Source: Welwitschia mirabilis (lineage: Eukaryota > Gnetophyta > Gnetopsida > Welwitschiales). From it: a stretch of DNA of 64,000 nt. Made by a program: the position numbers and the translations under genes. Every line of letters starts with the position of its first letter. The first letter of the stretch is position 1. Of the stretch, positions 1 to 12,179 are shown piece after piece. The notes beneath the pieces are model-generated. The model saw nothing but the letters and a program-made list of their open reading frames with translations, did no database searches and was not told where the DNA came from. The stretch spans positions 152,265,875 to 152,329,874 of the forward strand of contig JBOZIK010000001.1 in NCBI GenBank assembly GCA_051453625.1, read 5' to 3'.

Positions 1-770
1 TCATATAATTCATATTTTGACGTATCACTTTTAATATCCTCCTACTTACTTTTGAAAGAAAAACTTTTCTTTCTATTCTTTAAAAACTTTAAACTCATAA
101 GTTTAAAGATTACCTTGTAGTTCATCGAGTAACATCTTGCTAAGCATTTTACTTTCTTTAATTGCAATTACCTTTGATTTAAAACTCTTCGGAAGGGTTT
201 TTAAGACCTTCCTTATAATCTTGGATTTATCCATACTTTCTCTAAAACTTTTCATTAAGTTTATAATGTTCATTAGACTAACAAAGAATTTCTGAAGAGT
301 ATCTTCCTCATCCATCTTAATCTCTTTAAATTTTATAATCAACATCTACATCTTTGCTTGCTTGACAGTGGATGTTCCTTCATGAGCAATAGCAAGAATA
401 TCTAATGCTTCATTGATAGTCTCATAGTTCACTATTCTCTTGAACTCATCTAAAGTCATAGCATAAAAAATTTACATTCAAAGCATGAGCATCAATAGTA
501 GCATTATCTTTACCTAATTTAGTCCATTTATCTTTTGGTTTTGACACTACTATAGACTTATCTTGACATTTTTTTAAGTTGTGATAGGATTTATATAACC
601 TGTGATCAATATATCCTCATTGTCTATATCAAAATATCTTAAGAGTATTCACATTCTAGCCTTCCAATATCCATAGCTTATTCCATCTAATAGTGGAGGC
701 CTAGAAATAAAGAGACCTTCTACAATAAAACACATGGCTAGGGTTATTTAGTCAGACTAATTAAAATCTT
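1..770 (-). pseudogene. Copia gag (UBN2 type) remnant, 5' part of a SIRE-like element
   Basis: Read on the minus strand, this stretch carries the landmarks of a Copia gag polyprotein, which forms the retrotransposon particle. Near 650-715 lies a segment reading SRPPLLDGISYGYWKARM, the usual N-terminal block of this gag type. Around 345-395 is AHEGTSTVKQAKM, and 103-345 reads through the helical UBN2 core, including KVLKTLPKSFKSKV and LLDELQGNL. A TAG at 346-348 and a TAA just past 103 interrupt a frame that otherwise continues to position 1 (TYEFKVFKE), both where relatives have Gln. At least one frame change separates the N-terminal block from the core. The primer site and LTR lie immediately upstream (790-1990), so this is the 5' end of an element whose pol lies beyond the left edge. 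It is not functional as it stands. Confidence 0.85.
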
Positions 771-789
771 AATGTTAACTTAACTTAGA

Positions 790-803
790 GATTTGATATC
801 AAA
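790..803 (-). other. Primer-binding site, initiator-Met tRNA type, decayed
   Basis: On the minus strand the LTR end is followed by TTTGATATCAAATCT, which matches the common Copia primer site (TTTGGTATCAGAGCT) apart from G-to-A and C-to-T type changes. It lies between the LTR and the gag remnant, as expected for the start of minus-strand DNA synthesis. Confidence 0.6.
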
Positions 804-1990
804 TATAGAATCTAGAACCCTAGAGGGGGGAGTGAATAGGATATCTTAAAAAAATTTAAACAACTATTACTACCCAAGAAATAAATTATAAAATAAAAAG
901 TTACAACAAAACAAACTCAAAAGTATAACTAAAGAAATGCACAAGATAAGATTTATAGTTCTTCGGGATACACCCTACTCCACTTTAATAAGATAATTAA
1001 TAACCAAGAATATTCTGAATCTCTATTGCTTCACTATCCATCAAACTTTCAAGGCTAACTTTTAGCCTTACAAAATAGACATTTTTAGGCTAAGTCTCAA
1101 CCTTTAAAAAACTAGGCTTTTACAATCTAATTCTTAACCTTCATAAAATAGATTTTATAGGCTAAGTCTTAAACTTAATAAAATGCACAAGGGTGAGTAA
1201 GGGAATGAAGCCTCTATGTTCTAAGTTACTCAAATGCAATAACTAAAAATGAAGCCTTATTGCTCAAATTTAGTACAAAGGTAAGTGCTGAGTGAAAGAT
1301 GAATGATGTTATAAACATGAACTCTTTAAATCAAGAGTGTAACCTTCTTTTTTAAAATCTATTTAATCTACTTCTAAGTTTTTGAGTGTAATATTTTTAA
1401 ATATATTTTCTTAAAATATAGCCTCTAGATAGTTGGAAAGAAATCAAACATTTGTAATGAATAGATTTAATGAGATAACAGTTAGAAAATTTCTTGAAAA
1501 TTTTTACTTTTGCTCTAACTAGTCTATTCCTTAAAATATTCAGTTGACTTAAGTAACTCAAATCACTTGACCGGCTTATCCCCTTTATCATTTACTTGAC
1601 ACCAGCAACTCATGTTACTTGGTCTAGTCATCCCTATATAAAATATAGTCAACCACTTTTATTGAGGTCTGGTCGACTCACATGAGTCTAGTTGACTCCA
1701 TATGATATAGTGCATATGAAGACTCTTAAAAAGTGCATTTCTAGTTTTATTCGATCCCATAAATATGTAGTTGACCCCATATGAAGTAGCTCAAAATATG
1801 TATTTTTAAGTTTAGTCGATCCCTATGTTAAGTCCTTATATAGAAAATCAAATTACTTCAATTAGAACATGTCTAAATCTTAACTATTTTTTGTTTATGG
1901 ATCCTTCAACTTCTTGCATCTATAAAATTACATTTCATTGTGAAAAGATCATATTAGTTTGTTATAAATTGGTAATATAAAATCCTAACA
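804..1990 (-). repeat. 5' LTR of a minus-strand SIRE-like Copia element
   Basis: On the minus strand the LTR opens with TGTTAGGATT at 1990. It ends near 804 after the block that reads CTAGAGGGGGGAGTGAATAGG on the plus strand, a form characteristic of SIRE/Maximus LTR ends. The outermost CA appears mutated, so the 804 border is approximate. It is only distantly similar to the LTR at 14557-15742, so it is a different family of the same lineage. The AT-rich middle contains many short repeats of 'taagtct' and 'aggct' type and has no open frame worth calling. Confidence 0.65.
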
Positions 1991-2170
1991 CATGAATCTT
2001 TTTAATCCATAAAATATCTTAACAAAAATCTTAATAAATTCTTAGAATTTAAAAATCTTTAGCCTAAAATAATGAGAAGCATTTAAAAATGAAGACTATT
2101 TAAAAAAAAATCCAGACACAAAGACTCAAAGCCTATTACAATAAACATATCCTTATGAAAAGCTTTAAAG

Positions 2171-2640
2171 AAAATAACTTAGTCTTACTATATGATTTAA
2201 GACTTAAAAAATTTCTTAAAAAATTATATCTAAATGGACTAATTCTTTCTAAATTTTAAACGTATTTTACCATGGTGTCACTAAGATTTTAATCCTTAAG
2301 GATAATCACACATTTATGTAAACATATTCTTAATTATATTCATCTAGACCATGGCTTTAATCCTATTCCTTTGATTTAGAACTTGTGAAACCTTTTTAAA
2401 AAAATAACTTATTATGACTATATGATTTAATACTTTAAAATTGTTTTGAAAAAGCTATTTTTAAGTAGACTAGCCCTTTCAAATTTTAAGAGTACTTTCT
2501 CATGGTATTACCAAGATTTAAATTCTTATAAGTGACCATTTTTCTAAATTTTCAAAAATATAAATTTTTCTATAATTTTATTTTAATGGATTATGGCTTT
2601 AATCCTATCTATTTTTCTTAGAATCAAACATACATTAAAT
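2171..2640. repeat. Diverged tandem duplication of about 230-240 bp
   Basis: Two adjacent copies start at 2171 and 2401. Both contain, in order, AAAATAACTT, CTATATGATTTAA, a CATGGT block followed by AAGATTTAA-like sequence, and ATGGCTTTAATCCTAT (2351 and 2593). The offset grows from 230 to 242 bp because of small indels. Neither copy codes for anything I recognise. Confidence 0.7.
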
Positions 2641-5600
2641 AAAGTTAAAATTGATGTCATTGAAGAAATAAACTATTAAAAATATTACATCTTAGAATTT
2701 ATTTATGATCAAAACCTAAAGATATGATATGTATAGGGGTTAATGAGTCCAATATGTAAGGAATTAATATTTTAGGTACATTTTACTACTTGCATCATTG
2801 GGACAAATTACATGATAGTACTCTTAAGTAATAGATTATCTTTTTATTATGCATATCATAACAAATCCTTTTTATTAAATGTTGATCTGATTATTATTCT
2901 AAGAAAAAATTAAAAAAAATCCTAAAATTTATAACATTTTACATACTAAAGACCCCCAATATGATATTAAAAAAAACGAAAAATAATAATGAGATATATA
3001 TATATGAATAAGACATGCTTAATTTGATGAACACCCTCATTTAGCAAAATTCTATTATGAGGAAGATATATGTAAATGATCTTCATACAATTATAGAAAT
3101 AATATATACTCTATATTGTAAATTTCTCCATGCTATAATGATATTATTATGAGGATGATACATGTTAACATGTTTATGTTAGATATCACACATGAAAACT
3201 AAGTAACCAAGGTGCAAATAAACTAGTTATACTAGAGTTATAAAGTTGTAACTTATTAAACTAACATCTAAATGGGGGACTAACTAGATAATTTATGAAG
3301 ATGTAGAACATTAATATTTACATGAGTATTCTTAATTTATAGGAGAAATCTCTATATCAATACATCATGTTTTTCTCATATGTTAGATTAGATTCACCAT
3401 AATAAAGAAGAGATTACTGTCTAGAAACCTTAGCACTGAGAAATAAGACATGGTATCTTTATTTGGTATAAGCATAATAAAATTGAATGCAAGTTTGAAA
3501 TAAATGTTTTATTTTAATAAAACATTTAATTCATGCTCTTATTAGAGCTAAATAACGTAAATAGACTTTCATCACCATTATGTTTACCAATGACATTATC
3601 ATTCTTTAGAGTAATAGGTTTAGGAGAAAAACAATAATAGCAAAATAAAGAATAAGTTGATGAATTAACCTTATAACCCAAATCTAAGTAAGTATACATT
3701 GACCAAGCATTATATACCTAAGTCCTAACATCTAAGAATATTTTTTATTGACCATCTATTATTAAAGAATATTTACTAATGAAGCATATATATGCAAGGC
3801 CTACCTCCCTGAATCAATCATTCCCTGTCTCATCTCATATCATGTTCATGATAGATCCAATCATCATTCCATTAGAATCTTATCATTTTAAATAAAGATA
3901 TCCTATGCTATGATGAGGTATTATTTTACCTAAGATTCTAATAATTTCTTCTCTCTCCTTAGGTATGAGAAAATAATTAATTAATAATAAATATTTTTTT
4001 AAAGCCTAACTATTATATCCATACAAGATTGATATTTTTTTGGTAATATTTGCATTATTAGTTAATGAACTTTTATCTATGATTATATTATTAGAAAATA
4101 AGATTAATAAGTATAATATAATAATCCTTAAATAAAAAATACTAAATTAATACTTAATATAAAAGACATGTCATCTTAAATGATAAAATTTATTAATTAA
4201 TATTAATCAAAGTGTTATGAATGAGAAGATATGTCTTATGTATCAGGATATCTTACTAATACAAAAGGATGGATTATGAAATTTAATTGATAATCTTTTA
4301 CCATATTATTTCATTCTAATATTCATAACAGTGTTTTCTTAAGAAGCACTTCCAAGCAAAAAGCATTCTTTGGGCATATGAGTTTTGTAAACCACATAAA
4401 TATTATGTCTACTAATGAGAGACACTCATCTAAATATATTTAATGTTTAGTTTAGTTTATGTAATTACGAACTAAGGATTCGTTTCCTTCATTATTTCCA
4501 ATCCTTTCTAGTTAACTCTAGAACTATTTAGCATAAACTTATCTATAAATTAAAGAAATCTCTTCAAAATCAAATGAAAGAATATTTTTTTAAATGATTT
4601 CAAAGCTTTTCTTTCCTTATTTTTTTCTCTTAATAAATTTTTCATAAATAGGATAACTTGCATAGTGATATAGTTTACATTCCTATTAAAAATTTTGTAA
4701 GATGGCAATTAAACTAATGACATCATAAGAAAAAAGTTATATTAAAAAATAAATAAATATTACTTTTAATAATACATTATTCAATATTTTATTATTTTAT
4801 TAAAAATAATACATATGTTATTTATTTTCTAATTAGAGAAAAATGTAGTTAAAACATGTTGTATAAATTATTTACATGTTATATAACATAAGAATTAATA
4901 AAGATAAAGATACAAGTATGAATAAAAAAAAGGAAGATAAAATAAAAGGAGTATTAATTAAATCATCAAGGCGTGCTTTAGAAAAAATACAAGTAATAGA
5001 TGATGAATCTAACAATCCTTCATTGAAAATTAAATACTTGGATGTAAATGAAGAAAATATTTAGAAAAATAATCTCACTATGCCAACTATAGAAACTTGT
5101 TAAAAAATAAATAATAAAGTTATTAAATAATTAAGTTATGATCTTGTATATCTTGATGATCCAATAAAGTAAGATACAAAGATTTATTTTTCTTTAATAT
5201 AATAATGATAAATATTTTTTACTACATTATAATAGAATACTACAAAATGGAGAAGAATATGATAAAATTGCGTAGGATATTCAAAAAATTTAAATCTTGA
5301 ATTTCTTTTTTTCACTGTAAAATACTTAATTGGAAACATGTTAAATTCATAACATGATATTAAAAAAAATTTAGTTTTAATCTTATACAACATAAGATAA
5401 CAAATGATCATATTATCTATATGAAAGAATGGAATGATTCAGAACTAAAGTTTATGGAAACATCATAATTTATAAAAATATAAAAGCTTAAACTAATTAA
5501 GAAATAATAATAGAAACTTTATTCAAAATTATTATGATTATAAAATATATTTTAAAAAATAATATCAAATCATATGGAAATAATGAAAAACTTTTCAACC

Positions 5601-8390
5601 AAATAATGGAGACTTTTTAAGTTTAATTAAAATCATTTTCAAGTCTAATCTAGTAATGCAAGATAATTTTAACATATTCAAAATGGTAAAATACATTAAT
5701 ATTTTCTAAGGAATAATATTCAAAATAAATTAATACAAATGTTAAAGTAAAAGAAATTATTATTTAAACTCTAGCCTTCTCTTATCACCTTCCCTTATTT
5801 GTTTCTCAATTATACTAGACCACACTATAGATATATCAATAAAAATATATGGCACTCATATTATGATTTGTAGATGCCTAAACAAAATCTATTATAAAAG
5901 GAAAAAAATATTTTTGAAATTTTTAAAGACTGAGGATGCATTGAACAAAGGTTAATACAATGGTTTTAATATGGAAGAAAAGAAAAAAGATAAGTAAACA
6001 TAAATTCTAAATATAAATCATAGAGTATTTCACACTTCATGTGGATATTACATTCTTATTATAATATTATATAATAGGAAAAATTATTTTTTTAGAGAAA
6101 CCTCTTTCTTTGAAGTTATCCTATAAATGTTTACTTTATTTTCATCCTCTTCAAAAAGGTGAATATTTACAAGATAACAAAGCCATTTTAACTATTAAAT
6201 CATTATCACAAGTTCATGAAGAAAGTTATATAGAAACTATAAATTAAGTTATATATTAAACTTTATAGATAATATATTTTGTTTTTCAATTACTAAATAC
6301 TTACGATAATGCTAAATAGTAAAAAGTAATTTTGAAAATTTAATAAAAGATTAAATTAAAGATTTTAGATCCTCATTTAAAATGGTTATATAGTATGATA
6401 TATTATTTGTTATTATGCTAATGAGCAAAATATTGTCATTAAATAAAAAAACACAATTAATGTTTTCATGTAATAAGTACAGGAACTTCTTAAACATTTT
6501 TGAAATACAAGATAGAACGATTTATATGAATAATGATTTTAACTAAGAAACTTATAAATGAATTAGAACTTGCATTTCATATGAAACATACATTTTATAC
6601 AATGATTGTTTAGATGAAAATTTAAAGCATGAATCTATAGATTTAGTTCAAGAATTATTTCATAGTATGTTTCTAATATATTATATCATGTTTATTTTTC
6701 CATTCATACTAAACTTAGAGAATTTTAAAATTATGTAAAAATTTTAAAATTTTTATTTAGTTAGATAATATTAGAACTTTTTGATGTGAATGCTATTGGT
6801 TTATATTTATATTTAAAAAGCTTTAAGATAAATGTTATTAAAAGAAATAAATAATGTATGTAAAATATTAGGGTTATGTAAAATAATTATATTTTATTTC
6901 AAATACATTAATTACTTATAACATATTTTTAAAAATATCAATGACAAGAGATTTCATGAGAATAATTTTCTCAAAGCTAAAAGATATAATTAAAATCACA
7001 TTTAAGATCTAATATGTCATAAGAAAGACTAAATAAAATAGTTACATTAGAAATTGAAAAAGAAGTATTTGAAATATTAAGGTAATCTACATCATAAAAA
7101 ATTTAAAAAACCATGTCTAATTAATATTTTTAATATCTTTAAGTCTATAAGGAATGACGTTTCTTAGGCCTTTCATAGGTTTAAGACATCTTTAAACCAC
7201 AACATAGATCTTACTTCCATATATGAGACCTTGACAATGATATTAGTATGCAAAGGAAAAAATGATGCTTACCTTCCTATACATTTTCAAGTAAATATTT
7301 AGATTTTGATACATTGGTCTTAGTATGTTTTTCTTTTTTTCTTTTTCTTAAAAAAGTTAATTTATGGAAAACTATACTGCACTTTCTATGGTAACTAAAA
7401 TAATTAACTAAGGGAATATCCATGGATTATTAATGTAAAACTAAGAGAAGACCATCAAATTTCTAGGTCTCATCTATGATTTATACTTAAATATTGAAGC
7501 TTATTCCTGCCTATGCCTACAGTACATAATATAAAGCACCAAAAAAACCTATAAACTATTGAATTTGAAGCCATGAATTTTAATCTTCTAACATCTTATG
7601 AATATGAATTAAACTAATTATGATATTAAGATGATCAACCTAGAACTTAACATGGTAGAAAATGTAGTTTTTCTTGCATTTTGCCTTACTTTAATTTAAT
7701 AGTGCCTTAGTCCTTAAAGATACTTTGAATATTAAAAGCTTTTAAACTTTTATTGTTAATCATGAATAACATAATTTGTGACATGTCATATGGAATATTA
7801 TTTTAACCTTATTAATGTATACTTTTAAATCTTTATTTGAATAGGCTATTTACTAATATTATACATTGTTTTGATTAGTATCCTTTATCTTTTTATCTTT
7901 GGTTTTTAAAACACATCATAGCTTCTTTTACTACATACTAGAATAAGGGCAAAAGCATTATTGGCATATTATTAAAATAGAGAAAAGTTATAAAATTTTA
8001 GGGAAATGAGGGAAGGGAATAAGAAAAAGTCATTATAATAGTCTTTTAATAATGAGATTTAGACATAACCAAGAAAAAATAGTAATGCAAGCATGAAATG
8101 TTTAAAAGGAATTTAATGCGAATAACAAATTATTTATTGAATCATTTTAATTATTAATGGAATTAATGAAAATAAAATTGATATTTAATCACATTCAAAA
8201 AAAATACTTAAAGGATCTATTAAAAAAAATTTAAGTATGTTAGTATTAACATAATTAGTAAATACAATTATTAACTTAGTTAATAACACATGAAGTAACA
8301 TGTTTCATTTTACATCTAAAAAGACATAACATTTTAATTTATAAGAACATGATATAAAGATATATATATTAATGATAATGAAAAAAATAT
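2641..8390. other. AT-rich stretch with no recognised gene
   Basis: Very AT-rich sequence with frequent stops in all frames. The only notable open stretch is 4876-5064 on the plus strand, 62 codons, lysine/glutamate-rich (contains KKKEDKIKGVLIKSSRR and DDESNNPSLKIKYLD). In-frame sequence continues past its TAG with TMPTIETC, so it may be the remains of a longer coding sequence. I compared it mentally with gag, movement-protein and host families and found no match. Further short blocks with coding flavour (around 5800-6000, 6490-6660 and 7140-7560, plus strand) are also unassigned. They could be a strongly decayed transposon or endogenous pararetrovirus, but nothing diagnostic is visible. Confidence 0.4.
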
Positions 8391-8747
8391 TAATAATCAA
8401 TAATATTATAAATTCAATTTGACAAGAAGAAGTGTGATAAGAGTTTCACAAGCCTAAGTCAAATACTTAGGTAGGTAATTCATCCACAAATCACTATCTA
8501 ACATAATTCATATAAAGTTGTTTGTAATTTTTATTTATTATTAATTATTTAATTAATAATTATTAAATATTTCATATAATATAAATTTGGATTTCCATTC
8601 TTTATTTCTTCCATTTCCCCTAAATCAACCTAAATCTTCCGTAATTTACCTAAACCACTTGGATATAAACTAGTAATACATTAACTCCTAACATAGTGAT
8701 AGAGTATCTTTATGCCCTAGTTTGCTTCCTATGCACTTAAACTATCA

Positions 8748-8858
8748 ACATGATATTAGGGCATGTCTTCTCCTCTAAATTATAACATGGTATTAGAGCA
8801 TACTTTCTCTTTTAAATTTTAACATGGTATCAAAACCGAATATTTCAACTCTAAATCA
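8748..8858 (+). repeat. Three tandem 37-bp units, each with an initiator-Met primer-site-like motif
   Basis: Units start at 8748, 8785 and 8822, an exact 37-bp period. They open with ACATGATATTAGGGCAT, ACATGGTATTAGAGCAT and ACATGGTATCAAAACC, each resembling the TGGTATCAGAGC primer site of plant LTR retrotransposons. Each is followed by a pyrimidine-rich TTCTC..CTAAAT spacer. The sequence upstream (about 8400-8747) could be the end of a plus-strand LTR, but no partner LTR or coding region fixes this. Confidence 0.55.
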
Positions 8859-11800
8859 AGCCTAATAAACATCAAGTACAAATCTAAAGGTTGAATTTTA
8901 AAGAAGATGAAAACAAATCTAATAAAAATTTAGTTTAAAACATACTGATTTAATTTTTAAGTAAAAGTGATACCAAGAGAATAAGTTTAATAATTAAACC
9001 TAAAGTAGTTACAATAGATAATTGTAACTATTAATAAAGTAACACAAATTAATTTATTTTATTAACTAGTATTTGTAACCAAATGTAAGTTATGGTGAAA
9101 GTTGTTATTTGAATCAACATTATAATGTTTTTTCTAGAACCAAAAGTATAATAAGGAAGAAATCAAATGTTATTTTAGTCTTGTAATAAAGCATAAAATT
9201 TATCATTAGCAAAGAAACTAATCTAAACAAAAACTAGTTCTTATAGTATTCATATTTTGTATTTTGTAAGAAATGAAAGATTACTCTATTAAAGATTGAT
9301 GCCCTAAAATTCTAATTCATAAATTAAAGAGATAAACCAAGATCATTGAAACATAAATCAATGGAATCAAAAGGAAATTTTACACCTATGAAGCATAAAG
9401 TACCACGAATCATGAGAAGATAAGAATGAGCTCCACCTTGAAACCCAAGAATGATGATCCTATATTGTAGAAGGTCAAAATAATTAAACTAACATTAAAA
9501 GTATATATGAAATAGGCATGATAGAGATTTGTTATAGACATCTACTAAAGTACTATTCAAAAAGGTATAAAACTAGAAATTTAATAACATAGTTACTATT
9601 CTTCATCAATGAAGATTAACTTTGTTAAATACTAAATTGTATAGATCAAAAATTAACATTATATAAGAAGTTATAGTTTCTTTCTTAATGAAATCTTTAG
9701 ACTGACTTTTTTTTTCTTACCTTTTAAAACACTATTAAAATGAAAGAATAATGATACCATTTCGTTATTTTTATTTTAATAAATGATATGAAAGTACACT
9801 TTAAGTGTAAATTTTTTAAAATCCATATCGTATACTTTACTTGATTTGGTAATAAATGAAGTTATAAAGTCTAACAAAGGTAAATTTAATTAAAGATCTA
9901 AAATTTCTTTGAATTTTTGTGCTGAAATTAGTTAAATTAATCTATAACAAGGCCAAATAAAGCCATCCTATTCCACTATTTTTCCCCTCTTGTAAAGTTC
10001 AAGTCTATGGATATATAGTCTTGTGATGGTGCTTTTTTACATCTTTTTATATCCTCTAAAGTAATTTTAAAATCTAGTAAATCCATTCCTCTGTGACTCT
10101 TTTCTCTATCAAATTCATATTATTATTCATTATTATTTTTTAATTTTTTAATGAATTAATTATCAATTAAACTTGGATCAAGTTGTGATAATAATATTCT
10201 AAAAGAATGTAGATGGAAGTATAATCCATTAAATCCCATTTCTATAAATTTTTGAAATAAGTAATAAGAAATATGTTTATAGAAGTTTCATTGGAAGGAA
10301 TACTAGTTATCACTATGTCCATGAGAGGTATAAGAATAAATAATTTTGATTATATTAAAGGTTAAAAAACTTCATATGAAGATTGAATGTTAGACATGAA
10401 AGATAAAACATCACTTAAAGAAAGGCAGAAAGCATATATAATATGAATTGTACTTTAATCTTTACTTATGTAGTGTAATCTAGCTTCAAATGATAAATTA
10501 TCTAAGAGTATTATAAGAAAAATGACTATCTTATCAATAGTGTTTTTTCCAAATTCTTATTTAAATCAGTCACATCAGCAAAGTCAAGGATAAGGAAAAA
10601 AAGAAATGTAAAAGAATCATCATCAAGTCCATAATTCAAGGATATCATTTTACTTGTTGATACATTGGTACCAATTGTTAAAGTAATTGAAATATCAGAA
10701 ATTTAAGAAATTGATAAAGAAACTCACTAGAATTGTTGTAATATTTGCTAGTTCAAAAGGCAAGTGACCTCTAAAGAGAGAAACTTAAATTTACTAAAAT
10801 ATTAAACTTATAACCTAAATTATTAATAACATTTAAAATTGATTCATACTACCATATGCATGAAGAGTGAATAGAATATATGCAAACTTAAATCTAGTTT
10901 TAGATATTATTACAGTAGGTGAAACAAGGTTTCTATACTTATGATTATTTCTCTAAAATTGTTTCTAACATAGTTTCATAAGATTTTTTCAAAAATCATA
11001 TGTTATATAATAAATCTCTAGAATAATATATTAATAATAAGCATTAGAAAATTTTAAAGGAGATAATAAGTCCATGAATTAGAGATCTGGCTAAATCTTT
11101 AGAGATAATATTAGAACAACGAGTCTAGAAAATATTGTATTATTCTCATTAATTAAAAATAAAAAATAAAAAATGAAATATAAGTAAAATTAAATGTAAT
11201 AAAACCAATGCTTCAAGAAGAGGTTAATAATAAGAAATACAAAATTAATAAATTTCACCTTAAACTCAATAAAATCGTTAATCTGTATAGAATTAGAATC
11301 TAAAATAAATCCATCAATTAATAAAATGAGTTATTACAAATGATAGAATATAGAGATACACTCTAGTAGTAGTTCAATGAAACACTATTCTAGGTTACTC
11401 AAATTATAGGAATAAGAAGTAGATATCTCAAAAATAAATTTAAAAAATAAAAGAACTTGATAAATCATGAACCCTCATTTATAAGCTTTAAGCCTAAATG
11501 AATAAATTATATCTATTTAAAGTTTCAATATAAAAAAAGCACCCTAATCTCATGATTTCTAATCATCCCAAAGAAAGTGCTAGAAAACCTAATGAACAAG
11601 TGTATCTAGTTAAAGTAGCCAATGATAAAGTTATCAATGAATTAAGAGAACTTCAAGATTTGATAAATGAATTGCTAGAACTAGCAACTTAATTTTATTA
11701 TATTAAAAAAATCTTATTTTACTTTCTATCTCTTCCTTAAAATTAAATTTTTGTAGTAGTAAAAATGAAGATGTGTATAGTATTTATATCTTTATTATTT

Positions 11801-12150
11801 CATAACTTCATCTAGGAATGAAACAAGTTCTAATATAAAATAACTACTTTAAAATTCTTCTAATAAGCCATCTTCCAAGAAGGAAATAACAATGATTTTT
11901 TAATAAATGTTTTACCTATTTAAAACAAATTAAATTTAAGCTAAAGTATTAGAGTAATAAAAAGTAATAATAACTACTATCTCCTAGAATAATACCTTAA
12001 GATAAAACAAGGTTCTAAAAAAAATGAAAATTGATAAATGTTTGAAGTATTACTTCGAAGTTTGTTTAAAATATAAAATCGTTAATACAAAATAGTTTTA
12101 AAACAATATAACAATTATTTGATAAGTGTTTGATAATGGAATACTCTTAA
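8859..12150. other. AT-rich stretch with no recognised gene
   Basis: No open frame of note and no family motif that I can defend. It lies downstream of the primer-site-like repeat, so it may be internal sequence of a decayed LTR element. A short lysine/glutamate-rich plus-strand frame at about 11560-11690 (reads VANDKVINELRELQDL) is the most protein-like piece, but it is unassigned. Confidence 0.35.
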
Positions 12151-12179
12151 GTAGAAGTTATGAAGTTCTTGAAGGTTTC

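Noticed and set aside
4876-7560. An endogenous pararetrovirus (caulimovirid) insertion.
   Set aside because: I could not find a movement-protein, coat zinc-finger, protease or RT motif in order; composition alone is not evidence.
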